Assembly: GCA_964481145.1 (NCBI GenBank)
Contig: CAYZTA010000019.1
Span: forward strand, 26,231-90,230
DNA from: Sandaracinus sp964481145
GTDB taxonomy: Bacteria > Myxococcota_A > Polyangia > Polyangiales > Sandaracinaceae
DNA: 64,000 nt
Direction of reading: 5' to 3'
Within the stretch, counting starts at the first letter, position 1; each line of letters starts with the position of its first letter. Shown one piece after another: positions 34,310-42,884 of this stretch. A program made the translations under genes and the position numbers. Under the pieces are notes generated by a model that saw only the letters and a program-made list of their open reading frames with translations, was not told where the DNA came from and made no database searches.

Positions 34310-35985
34310 TGCGCCTGCGCCTGTTCGGAGGAGATTCCGTAAATGAAAAATCGCTCCAATGGCTCGGTGCGCAAAGTCCACGGTAGGCCCTTCCACACGC
34401 AATAGAGCCCTTCGCGATCGATCAGCGTACGCAAGAGATCCAAGGGCCCCGACGGCACCACGATCGTATCTTGCAGAACGAGGCGTGCTCGGTCCGCCGT
34501 GGTGATGGGCTGCGCCGCCACACCCTCGGGCTCAATCAGGATGTCGCCAGGACGAAGCTCTGTTTGTTCCGGAACGTACGGCACAATCCCCGCCTGCTTG
34601 GCGTAGAACTGAAAGCCCCAATGTCCAACGAAGAAGACCCGCGAAGCATCTTCCGTCTGCTCCGCCAATTGCGGCGCTTGATCTCGATACACCGCAGCGA
34701 CTCTCCAGTCCGAAATCGCGAGTGCGATACCCAATACCAACGCGATTCCGACCATCGGACGTTCGAGACCGGCGAACGACACGTCCGCATGACGCGCGAC
34801 GAGCATCATCACGGCAGGAAGCGCCACGAGCACGTGCCGCGCCGCTACGAAAGGTGACAACATGAACACGAACACCGATGCTGTCGCAATCCAGATGAGG
34901 AGCCGTTTGTCATCGTCATCGCCTGCCTTCACACGCAACCAAGCCAGACGCAGGAGGCTCAGCCCGATCATGAAGAACGAGCCGCGAAGCACCGTATGAA
35001 CGAAGGGCTCCCCTGCAAGCTGTTCGGGACCCCATGCAACGAGCGCACGTCCGATGGGCACGAGCACCACCAAGACGGCGAATGCGGAAATCATGAATCG
35101 CTGCATCGAGCGCTTCGTAAAGAGACGCGGAAGCAGCGCGTAGAATCCGGTCGTAATCCCTCCGAGCGTCACGATCCATAAAGCAGCACGCCCAGCGATG
35201 GTCCCGACGGATTTGAGAAAATCGAGTCCGGGAATCGGCGCTCGCCCCGTCGCGAGTTGCGGCGCGCCGTACTCGAGAGGACGGGCCAAAATCTGAATGC
35301 CACCGTATTCGAAATAGTTCCAAGTAGACCAGAGCGCCAACACCATGGCTGGCACCGTCAACGCCACCAGACGGCGCATGGACCTCGTGCGGATGGCTTC
35401 GATGATCAAGAAAAAAATCAAAGCAAACGACGTGAACTTGATCATCACGGCCACGGCTGCGATCGACGCGGCTCCCCACCACTGTCGAGACGCTTTTCCA
35501 TCGCCAAAAACGAGGAAGAACGCGAGCCAACTCATCACGAGCGGAACGTCGAGCATGATGTTTTGCTCGGCGATGAACGATGGACTCAGAACGAAGATTG
35601 CCGTGAGAACTGGCGCGACGTCTCGTGCGAGTCGGGTTGCAAGGGCATGAAAAAATAGGATCGCAAACGCGGCGAAGACGGACGTCATCACGTGAAGCGC
35701 CAAGGGCGATAGCCCGAAGACGCGCAAGACGCCCGCTTGAAGGAACGGGATGAGGATCGGAGAATTGTTCGAGAGATAGAACGGTTCGGGTTGATCAGTG
35801 ATCCAATACATCTCGCCCGACATCGGACGCGTCGGGTTCTCAGCGATCCACTGAGCTTCTTCGAGATAATAGATATCGTCGATATGAAATGGCTTGCCGA
35901 GATTGAGGATCGTCGCCAGTCCCCAAAGCGCTGCGAGAAGCAGCCACGTTCGACGATTCCAACTGCGAATCTCCGTCACAAACAC
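34306..35985 (-). CDS. ArnT/PMT-like (GT39/GT83) membrane glycosyltransferase
   Basis: 559 residues, about 11-12 membrane spans and a short periplasmic C-terminal domain. The first outer loop has FHIDDIYYLEEAQWIAENPTRP with the double Asp that marks the catalytic loop of protein mannosyltransferases and ArnT. Such enzymes take sugars from polyprenyl-phosphate donors, which the nearby Dpm1-type enzyme (37039) could supply. It is the middle gene of a minus-strand operon: methyltransferase (ends 36017), this gene, then the flippase-like gene with an ATGA overlap. Acceptor unknown. Confidence 0.85.
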   Translation of the reverse strand: MFVTEIRSWNRRTWLLLAALWGLATILNLGKPFHIDDIYYLEEAQWIAENPTRPMSGEMYWITDQPEPFYLSNNSPILIPFLQAGVLRVFGLSPLALHVMTSVFAAFAILFFHALATRLARDVAPVLTAIFVLSPSFIAEQNIMLDVPLVMSWLAFFLVFGDGKASRQWWGAASIAAVAVMIKFTSFALIFFLIIEAIRTRSMRRLVALTVPAMVLALWSTWNYFEYGGIQILARPLEYGAPQLATGRAPIPGLDFLKSVGTIAGRAALWIVTLGGITTGFYALLPRLFTKRSMQRFMISAFAVLVVLVPIGRALVAWGPEQLAGEPFVHTVLRGSFFMIGLSLLRLAWLRVKAGDDDDKRLLIWIATASVFVFMLSPFVAARHVLVALPAVMMLVARHADVSFAGLERPMVGIALVLGIALAISDWRVAAVYRDQAPQLAEQTEDASRVFFVGHWGFQFYAKQAGIVPYVPEQTELRPGDILIEPEGVAAQPITTADRARLVLQDTIVVPSGPLDLLRTLIDREGLYCVWKGLPWTLRTEPLERFFIYGISSEQAQAQ

Positions 35986-36016
35986 AAACCTTTCGCGCGA
36001 ATCCCAAGCTCGGACA

Positions 36017-36952
36017 TCACCGACCTGCCCTTCGAGCCACGAGGACGAACCCTTCGTTCACAGGAGGCCACGATGCCTCGAGCAATCTCTTGGGGGCGAC
36101 CCTCAGCGCAAGCCTCGCCATCTTCGCTGCAAGCTCGAAATTCGTCCCGCGCGCAAGAATCGATGCGATGTAATCGAGGTTGTACGTCCTCGGAATCGGT
36201 GCGGTTCGAATGACTTCCAAACCTGCGGAGCGCGCGACCTCTCGCAACGTCTCTGGCGTAAAAAACCACAGGTGCGCCCGATGATAATGAGTCCAGCGTG
36301 GCCCGAGCACACGTGCCCCAAGGCTCGAGCTGTCGTTGGTGGCCAGTGCGACCACTCCGTCTGGAGCAAGAAGGCGTACGACACGACGGAGGGTATCGAC
36401 GGGGTCGCGTACGTGTTCGATCACGTCGATCATCGACACCAAGTCGAAGGGTTCGTCGGGTTGGAAGGTCTCGAGTGTTCCCCGAATCACCTTTCGACCA
36501 GGACGCAACTCGGGATTGCTCGGAGCCAAAGGATCGATCCCAAGCGCATCGAAGCCATGATCCATCGCGGCAAAAAGCGAAAACCCGAGCCCACATCCGA
36601 TATCGAGCAGTCGTTTGCCACCCGAAACCATGACTGGCTCGGTGACATCGAGGATGCTGCTGTAGGTGGCCTTCTTCATCCGCGCGAGCGCCAAATCCGA
36701 AGGGTTCGGTCCTTCGACGAAGCCAAACTGCTCGTAATAATGTTCGTCGTAAATCGCTGAAAGCTCGTCATCGGATGGCTGTGGATTGGCGAATACGAGT
36801 CCGCACTGTTCGCACTCCACCACCCACGGCAGCAACGCCCCGAAGCGCGAGCGATGCTGATCGCCTCGACATACCGCACAGCGTACTTGGATGGATGTCG
36901 AAGACTCGACGCTCACGAAAGTCCCGTCCATAAGGAGCGAGGTGTAGCGCAT
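36017..36952 (-). CDS. class I SAM-dependent methyltransferase with N-terminal zinc ribbon
   Basis: About 311 residues. The N-terminal part has paired cysteines (CAVCRG and ECEQCGLVFANPQP), a zinc-ribbon arrangement common in sugar- and lipid-modifying methyltransferases. Then comes the Methyltransf_11/23 fold: LLDIGCGLGFSLFAAMDHG (SAM loop), LVSMIDVIEHVRDPVDTLRR and HLWFFTPETLREVARSAGLEV. It is the first gene of the operon with the GT39-like and flippase-like genes, so methylation of a glycan or its lipid carrier is plausible. ATG 36952 is used; ATG 36931 is equally possible and no clear ribosome site decides. Confidence 0.83.
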   Translation of the reverse strand: MRYTSLLMDGTFVSVESSTSIQVRCAVCRGDQHRSRFGALLPWVVECEQCGLVFANPQPSDDELSAIYDEHYYEQFGFVEGPNPSDLALARMKKATYSSILDVTEPVMVSGGKRLLDIGCGLGFSLFAAMDHGFDALGIDPLAPSNPELRPGRKVIRGTLETFQPDEPFDLVSMIDVIEHVRDPVDTLRRVVRLLAPDGVVALATNDSSSLGARVLGPRWTHYHRAHLWFFTPETLREVARSAGLEVIRTAPIPRTYNLDYIASILARGTNFELAAKMARLALRVAPKRLLEASWPPVNEGFVLVARRAGR

Positions 36953-37038
36953 CGAATCGGATCGCCAAGCCGTTCTACACAGGGGCCCCCACACGGAGAT
37001 GTATCTCGTGCTATCGTGCGCGGCTTTTGGCCCATCGC

Positions 37039-37749
37039 ATGGAAAATCCGCGCATTCTCGTCATCACTCCCACCTACAACGAACGCGAAAACCTCGAGCA
37101 CTTCGTCGAAGGTGTGCTCCGTTGGATGCCGGAGGCGCACGTCCTCATCGTCGATGACGCATCGCCCGACGGAACTGGCGATGTCGCCGATCGACTCGCT
37201 GCGAGTGATCCGCGCGTCAAGGTCATGCATCGCCCCGGCAAGCGCGGGATCGGAACCGCATACGTGCAAGGCTTTCAGCGAGGGCTCGCCGAAGGGTACG
37301 ACGTCTTCTTCGAGATGGATGCCGATCTTTCCCATGATCCCGCCCATCTCCCCGCGTTCTTGAAGGCCTTCGAACGCGGCGCCGATGTCGTGATCGGTTC
37401 GCGCAATATCCCGGGCGGAGGCGTCACGGGATGGGGCGCGGGACGGCACTTTCTGAGCAAAGGAGGCTCCTTTTACAGCCGCACGATCCTCGGTTTACCG
37501 ATTCGCGATCTGACGAGCGGATACAAGGCCTTCCGAGCCTCGGTGCTGCGCGCCATCGATCTCGATGGAATCCGAAGCGAGGGGTATTCATTCCAAATCG
37601 AACTCACCTATCGCGCAATCAAACGCGGCTTCGCCGTGGTCGAAGTGCCGATCCATTTCGTCGATCGAAAAAACGGTCAATCGAAGATGTCGAGCCGCAT
37701 CTTCGCCGAGGCGATCACGATGGTTTGGAAGCTGCGCTTCGAACGTTGA
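37039..37749 (+). CDS. polyprenol-phosphate mannose synthase (Dpm1-type GT2)
   Basis: Transfers a hexose (mannose in the best-known members) from GDP- or UDP-sugar to polyprenyl phosphate, making the donor that GT-C enzymes use outside the membrane. The 236-residue GT2 protein has ILVITPTYNERENLEHFV, VDDASPDGTG, the acidic FEMDADLSHDP (metal/sugar site), GSRNIPGGGVTGWG and SGYKAFRASVL, all as in bacterial Ppm1/Dpm1. It has no membrane domain of its own. ATG 37039 (MENPRILV) is the right start. It forms a two-gene operon with the large GT-C/YfhO-like protein 16 bases downstream and is divergent from the methyltransferase operon. Confidence 0.92.
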   Translation: MENPRILVITPTYNERENLEHFVEGVLRWMPEAHVLIVDDASPDGTGDVADRLAASDPRVKVMHRPGKRGIGTAYVQGFQRGLAEGYDVFFEMDADLSHDPAHLPAFLKAFERGADVVIGSRNIPGGGVTGWGAGRHFLSKGGSFYSRTILGLPIRDLTSGYKAFRASVLRAIDLDGIRSEGYSFQIELTYRAIKRGFAVVEVPIHFVDRKNGQSKMSSRIFAEAITMVWKLRFER

Positions 37750-37765
37750 GCTTCGAGCGATTTCG

Positions 37766-40285
37766 ATGCTACGCCCCGAAAGCCCACTTCGATTTCTCGC
37801 TCCGCTCTCGCTCCTCGTCATCGCGATAGCTCAGCTCTGGCCGGGGCTCTCGGCGGGCCTCTCACCCCCGATCTCCTGGGATCATGGCTCCCACCTCGGC
37901 AAAGCGGCGCTCGTTGCAGAGGAGCTTCTGCCGTGGATTCGCGGTTGGTCCGATCGTGTCGAAGCGGGTGTTCCACAGAACACGCTCTACACGGCCACCG
38001 GTACCCTCTGGATCCTTCTTTTTCGCTTCTTCACACCATTTCTCGAGTGGCATCAAACGTATGCGCTCGCGTTCGTTGGCTTTCGTGCGCTGACGGCGTT
38101 CGCCGTGTATCGGCTCGCACGCGTCGCGCGCGCCGGACGTTTGGGCGCGCTCGCTGCCGGCATATTGATGCTGGCCGATTGGGGCGACCATAGCGAGGGC
38201 GGTTGGTTCTACGACGTCATCTTTGGTGTTTGGCCGATGGCGCTCGCCATGGCCATTTTCTTTCTCGGTTTGGCAGATCTCTTGGCCTATCTCGAGCAAG
38301 GCCGACGCGCCCAAGGGGCACGGGCGATGCTCTTGCTTGGCATCGCGCTCTTTTCACATCAAGCGAGTCTCCTCGCTCTTGGCTCGATTGGGCCCGCGAT
38401 CCTGGTGGTGCGCGCGGTCGAACAACCCGACCTACGTCGTGATGTCAGTCGCATGACGGGCATCTTCTTCGTGGCTGGGCTCATCATGTGTTGGTGGACG
38501 CTGCCCATGTTGGCCAATGCCGCGTGGATCGATGATCATGGGCAACTCTATCGAAGCACGCCCGACATCGGCGCACGCTTCTTGGCTGGGCAAGGCATTT
38601 TGAATGGAGGACTCTGGACAGGTCCGCTCGTTGGTTTGGCGCTGCTCGTGAGCGTGTTCTCGAGCGGACATCGGCGTGTTTACGCAGCCGGGGCGCTCGT
38701 GGCCATGCTGATCTCGTCGCCCGGTTGGCTTCTGGAGTTCGACATGGTGCGATGGATGCCATCGCTTGGTCGCGTCATGTTCCCGCGTATGATGATGATC
38801 GCGAAGCCGCTTGTCTTCGCGCTCGTCGGTTGTCTCCTGAGCGATCTCTCTACGCAAGTCGCGTTGGCTCTCAGGAAGACATGGACCCGAGCACACGGAA
38901 AGCTGAGCATCGCTCTGACGCTCGCGTTGCTCGCTCCATTTCTCGTTGGTGCACCAGAAAAGATCGATGAACTCCTCATCCACCGCGACGTGGCGTACAC
39001 GAACACTCTTCCCGATTGGAACGATCGCCGCGCCGTTTGGGATTGGATGCGAGAACAGCCGCAAGTTCCTTTCTTCCGCGTCTTTTATTATGACGAGAGC
39101 ACGCATCTTCCCCAAGCCGCACCCGCTTTTTCGGGACATCCGGGAATCATTTACGGCGTCTTGGTCGGTGAGACGTTTCGCAATACCCTCGACTCGATCG
39201 ACCCGAACGCACTGCGCGCGATCAACGTACGTTACGTCGTCAGCGCGGGTCCTGCCCCCGGTGCGCTGCGAAGCGAAGTCCACGAGGTCGCGCGCTTCGG
39301 CAGCCAGCACATCTACGAGCTTCGTGATTTTCGTTCCAGCGTCGCCTCGGATGCAAGCCGCGGCCACGCGCTTCGTGTGACGAACCTCGAGCGCGAACGT
39401 GTGGTCTTCGAGCCGAATGGATCCGAGCACGCGATCGTTCATCGTGCGTTCGCTCCTGGATGGCGCGCCTATGCCGATGGCTCGCCGATCGAGATCGAGC
39501 CGTCACCTGTTCCAGGAAGCGCGCGCCTCCGCTTGATGCATGTTCGAGTTCCGGAAGGAACACACCGCGTCGAGCTCCGATACGGCAGCCTTCTTCTGCC
39601 GACCGCGCTCGGCATGTTTTTGACGACCTCGGGGCTCTTCGTCGTTGCGCTCTTTCTCACCTGGCCTCGCCTCCCCACGAGGTTCGTGACGCCTCTGCGG
39701 ATCGTTTACGGAAAGGCGTATGATCGCGTGCCGACGTGGCTTCGCACACATGGTCATCGCATCCTCGTCGCGCTCCCATTCGCCTTGGTCGTGCTCGTGA
39801 TTGCACGCGGCGCTTCGGGCGTTCACCTCGCGTATGCACTCGAGGATGCACGCGTCTCGATTGCGCATCACGACGGCCGCACCGAAGAATGCGGCTTCGA
39901 CGGGGAAGCCTTCATGTGCGCCACGGCCAACCTCCGCGTCGAACGGACGACTCAAATCGTCGACGGTCGCTTTCATGGCTGCATCACGGCGCATCCTCCG
40001 CCCTCGGGTTCGCTCGCCGTCGAGTGGAACCGAGTGACACTCCGATCGACGTTGACGATTGGAGCTGGCATCAGCGACGAAACGCACGCTGGAGGGTTCG
40101 GCGCCCCGGTGCGTGTTCGAGTGAGCCTCGATGGCAATGAACGGACGACGCTGAGGGTGCCGAATGGCCGGGAATGGGTCGAAGAGACGCTCTCGTTCGA
40201 AGGTGGTGAGCACGCCCTGCGTTTCGACATCGATGCCGACGACCCATTTCGACGTTGGCTTTGTTTCGACGCAATCAGTCGGTAG
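37766..40285 (+). CDS. large YfhO/GT-C-like integral membrane protein
   Basis: 839 residues: about ten membrane spans to residue ~400, a soluble region (about 410-600) including VWDWMREQPQVPFFRVFYYD and VVSAGPAPGALRSE, two further spans near 610-630 and 660-680, and a beta-rich C-terminal domain. The first loop has SWDHGSHLGKAALVAEE, a GT-C-like acidic loop. The order of parts resembles YfhO-type and related 6-pyruvoyl-like membrane proteins that add sugars to envelope polymers. The start is ATG 37766; the frame is open upstream inside the Dpm1-type gene but carries no family sequence there. Probably uses the product of the neighbouring Dpm1-type enzyme. Confidence 0.8.
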   Translation: MLRPESPLRFLAPLSLLVIAIAQLWPGLSAGLSPPISWDHGSHLGKAALVAEELLPWIRGWSDRVEAGVPQNTLYTATGTLWILLFRFFTPFLEWHQTYALAFVGFRALTAFAVYRLARVARAGRLGALAAGILMLADWGDHSEGGWFYDVIFGVWPMALAMAIFFLGLADLLAYLEQGRRAQGARAMLLLGIALFSHQASLLALGSIGPAILVVRAVEQPDLRRDVSRMTGIFFVAGLIMCWWTLPMLANAAWIDDHGQLYRSTPDIGARFLAGQGILNGGLWTGPLVGLALLVSVFSSGHRRVYAAGALVAMLISSPGWLLEFDMVRWMPSLGRVMFPRMMMIAKPLVFALVGCLLSDLSTQVALALRKTWTRAHGKLSIALTLALLAPFLVGAPEKIDELLIHRDVAYTNTLPDWNDRRAVWDWMREQPQVPFFRVFYYDESTHLPQAAPAFSGHPGIIYGVLVGETFRNTLDSIDPNALRAINVRYVVSAGPAPGALRSEVHEVARFGSQHIYELRDFRSSVASDASRGHALRVTNLERERVVFEPNGSEHAIVHRAFAPGWRAYADGSPIEIEPSPVPGSARLRLMHVRVPEGTHRVELRYGSLLLPTALGMFLTTSGLFVVALFLTWPRLPTRFVTPLRIVYGKAYDRVPTWLRTHGHRILVALPFALVVLVIARGASGVHLAYALEDARVSIAHHDGRTEECGFDGEAFMCATANLRVERTTQIVDGRFHGCITAHPPPSGSLAVEWNRVTLRSTLTIGAGISDETHAGGFGAPVRVRVSLDGNERTTLRVPNGREWVEETLSFEGGEHALRFDIDADDPFRRWLCFDAISR

Positions 40286-40293
40286 TCGATGCT

Positions 40294-41388
40294 TCAATGC
40301 GCGGGAAGATTGTGAAGCTCCGCGAAGACCTCTCCTGCCTCTCGCACGTGCGGTGTGATCGTGTCGCCGTCTCGAACCCGCCGTAATCCTTCGATGAGCA
40401 CATGCTCTCCTTCCTCGAGGCCGCTCTCGATGACGTAGAGATGCGGGACCTCCGCCCCCACCACGATCTCGCGAGTACGCACGATGTTGTCATCGGCCAC
40501 GACGAATACATACATCTTGTCGAGCACGCGATATGTCGCAGCCTGTGGGATCATCAACACGTGTGGCAGCACCTTCGTCATCAAGATCTCACCCGTCTCA
40601 CCATGCCGGAGGAGCCCGTTCGGGTTCGGAAAACCAGCCCGGAACGCGATCGTGCCGGTCTCGTTGTTGAAGTCGGCTTCAATCGTCTGAATGGTCCCCG
40701 GTTGTTCGAAGATCTCTCCGTTCGCCATGCGCAGCTGCACCGGGACGGGATCTCCCACGGCGTGGGCCGTACGGTATGCGAGGTACTCTCTCTCACTCAC
40801 GTTGAAGTACACCCACATCTCGCTGTTGTCGGATAGAATCGTCAAGAGCTCACCCTCCTCGAGCAAGCTGCCCTGACGAACCATCAGTCGACCGATGATC
40901 CCGTCAAACGGGGCATCGAGACTCGTAAAGCGAAGGTGCGCCTGCGCGAGGTTCCTTTGCGCAGAAGCCTTTTCGAGATTGGCCTGCGCCATGGCGAGCT
41001 CGTTGGACGAGACGACGTTTCCCTCGCGAAGCATCCGCGTGTTCTGGTACTCGATCTCCGCGAACTGCCTCTCGGCCGATGAGCGCGCGAGCTCCGCTTG
41101 ATAGACCACGGGCATGATCTGAAAGAGGCGCTGTCCACTCTCGACGTGTTGCCCTTCGTCGACGAAAATCTCGCGGAGATAGCCGCCTTCGAGCGCACGT
41201 ACTTCGATGTGTCGAATCGCGCGAATCTGACACACGTACTCGCGCACGATTTCCGTGTCCTGCCGAACCACAGTCGTGACATCGAACGTCGACGGCTCGG
41301 CGTGATGCTCCTCGTGTTCACCACAGCCTGTCAACACGCTGACGGCAAAGAGCGCCGTGGCGATTCCATACTTCACATACTCATTCAC
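40294..41388 (-). CDS. RND efflux periplasmic adaptor lipoprotein
   Basis: The membrane-fusion protein of a tripartite efflux pump, joining the inner-membrane pump to the outer-membrane channel. 364 residues with a lipobox (LTGC, Cys22), the lipoyl half-motif EVRALEGGYLREIFVDEGQHVESGQRLFQI, an alpha-hairpin (about 95-150), the second lipoyl half (RFTSLDAPFDGIIGRLMVRQGSLLEEGELLTIL) and a beta-barrel domain. It is the last gene of the operon and overlaps the outer-membrane factor gene by four bases. It converges with the GT-C gene with eight bases between stops. Confidence 0.93.
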   Translation of the reverse strand: MNEYVKYGIATALFAVSVLTGCGEHEEHHAEPSTFDVTTVVRQDTEIVREYVCQIRAIRHIEVRALEGGYLREIFVDEGQHVESGQRLFQIMPVVYQAELARSSAERQFAEIEYQNTRMLREGNVVSSNELAMAQANLEKASAQRNLAQAHLRFTSLDAPFDGIIGRLMVRQGSLLEEGELLTILSDNSEMWVYFNVSEREYLAYRTAHAVGDPVPVQLRMANGEIFEQPGTIQTIEADFNNETGTIAFRAGFPNPNGLLRHGETGEILMTKVLPHVLMIPQAATYRVLDKMYVFVVADDNIVRTREIVVGAEVPHLYVIESGLEEGEHVLIEGLRRVRDGDTITPHVREAGEVFAELHNLPAH

Positions 41389-42884
41389 GGTACTGCTCCC
41401 ATCGGCTCAGGATCACTCGCTTGTTCATCCGCGTGCCGCCAGCCTCCACCGAGCGCTTGATAGAGCGTCACCGTGGCTGCGAGCTGTCGTTGTTTGATCT
41501 CCACGAGCTCCATCTGCGCTTCCAAAGATTCGCGGCGCGCAGTCAAGACCTCCAGATAGTCCGCACGTGTCGAGTTGAAGAGCTGAGTCGAAATCTCCAC
41601 CGATTCTCGTAGACGTTCGACCTGTTGCATCTTGAGCTCGTAACTCCGCACCACGTTGCGAAGCAGACTGAGACCGGTGCTGACATCGACGACGGCCGAT
41701 AAGATCGTCCGCTCGTACCGAAGCACAGCCTGCATTTGTCGCGAGTTCGACGCGAAATAGTCTGCCGTGATGCCGCTCCGGTTGAGCAACGGCGCCGTGA
41801 TTCCTCCGAGCAGACCATAGACGATCGACTCCGGCGTCGCGAAGAGCTGGGTGATGTCGAAGGATCGATAGCCAATGCCGACATCGAGGCGCAAGGACGG
41901 ATAAAACCGTGCGCGCGCCGCCGATACATCGAGTTGTGAGGCGGTGAGCTCCAACTCGGCCTGCTGCACGTCCGGTCGATTCTCGAGGAGCTGCGTCGGC
42001 ACCCCCGCTTGGATCACGGGAGGCTCGGCGGCGAGGAAATCGTCCGTGCTGCGTTCGATGTGTTGCGGAAATCGTCCGACCAAGAAATTGAGCTGATTTT
42101 CGGTCGCGGTGATCTGTTGGGCGATTTCGTACTGGCGACTCTGAAAGCCGAGCAGCTGCGCCTCGAAACGCGTGACAGCGGCCATCGTGACGCGCGCAGC
42201 CTGTTGCTGTAGGCGCACCATCTCGAGGTAGTTCTCCTGCAACTGGATGTTGGTCGTCAGGAGCTCGAGTTGTCGATCGAGCGCGAGAAGCTCGTAATAG
42301 CGCGTCGCTATCTCTGCCACGAGCCTCGTGATCATGAAGTTCCGGCCCGCAGCGCTCGCGAGATACCGATACATCGCGGCATCGGCCGAGTTTCGCAATC
42401 TGGACCAGATGTCGATCTCCCATGAAGCAAAGAGCCCGAGGGAATAGTTTTGGAGATCGGGTGCGATGTTCAGATGCTCATCGCTCTGTCCTTGACTCGT
42501 ATAACGACCAGCGCGTTCGAGCCCCGCCTCGACACCCAAGGAGAGACTTGGAAAAATCTCCCCGCGGCGCGCCATGATTTCGCTGTTGGCGACGACCATC
42601 TCCTGCACCGCGATGTTCAGCTCCTGGTTGTTCGTCAGTGCTGCTTCGATCAGGGCCACGAGCTGCGGATCGTGAAAGAATTCACGCCAATCTACCCGCG
42701 CCGAGGTCGGCTCTTCACTCCCCTCCACAGCCGGCTCGGCCTCGCCGCCGAAGGTGGCGGGTACCTCTGCATTGGCTTCGCGCGCCAACCCGCCCGGTGG
42801 GGTCGGAATGCAAGCGGCGAGAGGAATGGAGACGAGCACACACCAACACGAAAAACGAAAATTCATGTTCATCATGTTCGTCAA
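41385..42884 (-). CDS. outer-membrane efflux channel lipoprotein (NodT/TolC family)
   Basis: 499 residues. A signal peptide with lipobox PLAAC (Cys25) is followed by the duplicated OEP repeat of the TolC/OprM family: WREFFHDPQLVALIEAALTNNQELNIAV, SWEIDIWSRLRNSADAAMYRYLA, then LENRPDVQQAELELTASQLDVSAARARFYPSL and long coiled-coil helices. It makes the exit duct in the outer membrane. It is the middle gene of the operon, overlapping both the pump stop and the adaptor start by four bases. Confidence 0.94.
   Translation of the reverse strand: MTNMMNMNFRFSCWCVLVSIPLAACIPTPPGGLAREANAEVPATFGGEAEPAVEGSEEPTSARVDWREFFHDPQLVALIEAALTNNQELNIAVQEMVVANSEIMARRGEIFPSLSLGVEAGLERAGRYTSQGQSDEHLNIAPDLQNYSLGLFASWEIDIWSRLRNSADAAMYRYLASAAGRNFMITRLVAEIATRYYELLALDRQLELLTTNIQLQENYLEMVRLQQQAARVTMAAVTRFEAQLLGFQSRQYEIAQQITATENQLNFLVGRFPQHIERSTDDFLAAEPPVIQAGVPTQLLENRPDVQQAELELTASQLDVSAARARFYPSLRLDVGIGYRSFDITQLFATPESIVYGLLGGITAPLLNRSGITADYFASNSRQMQAVLRYERTILSAVVDVSTGLSLLRNVVRSYELKMQQVERLRESVEISTQLFNSTRADYLEVLTARRESLEAQMELVEIKQRQLAATVTLYQALGGGWRHADEQASDPEPMGAVP

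Noticed and set aside
37565..37765. Upstream extension of the YfhO-like gene into the Dpm1-type gene
   Set aside because: The added residues are Arg/Ser-rich out-of-frame translation of the Dpm1-type gene; ATG 37766 gives a proper first membrane span.
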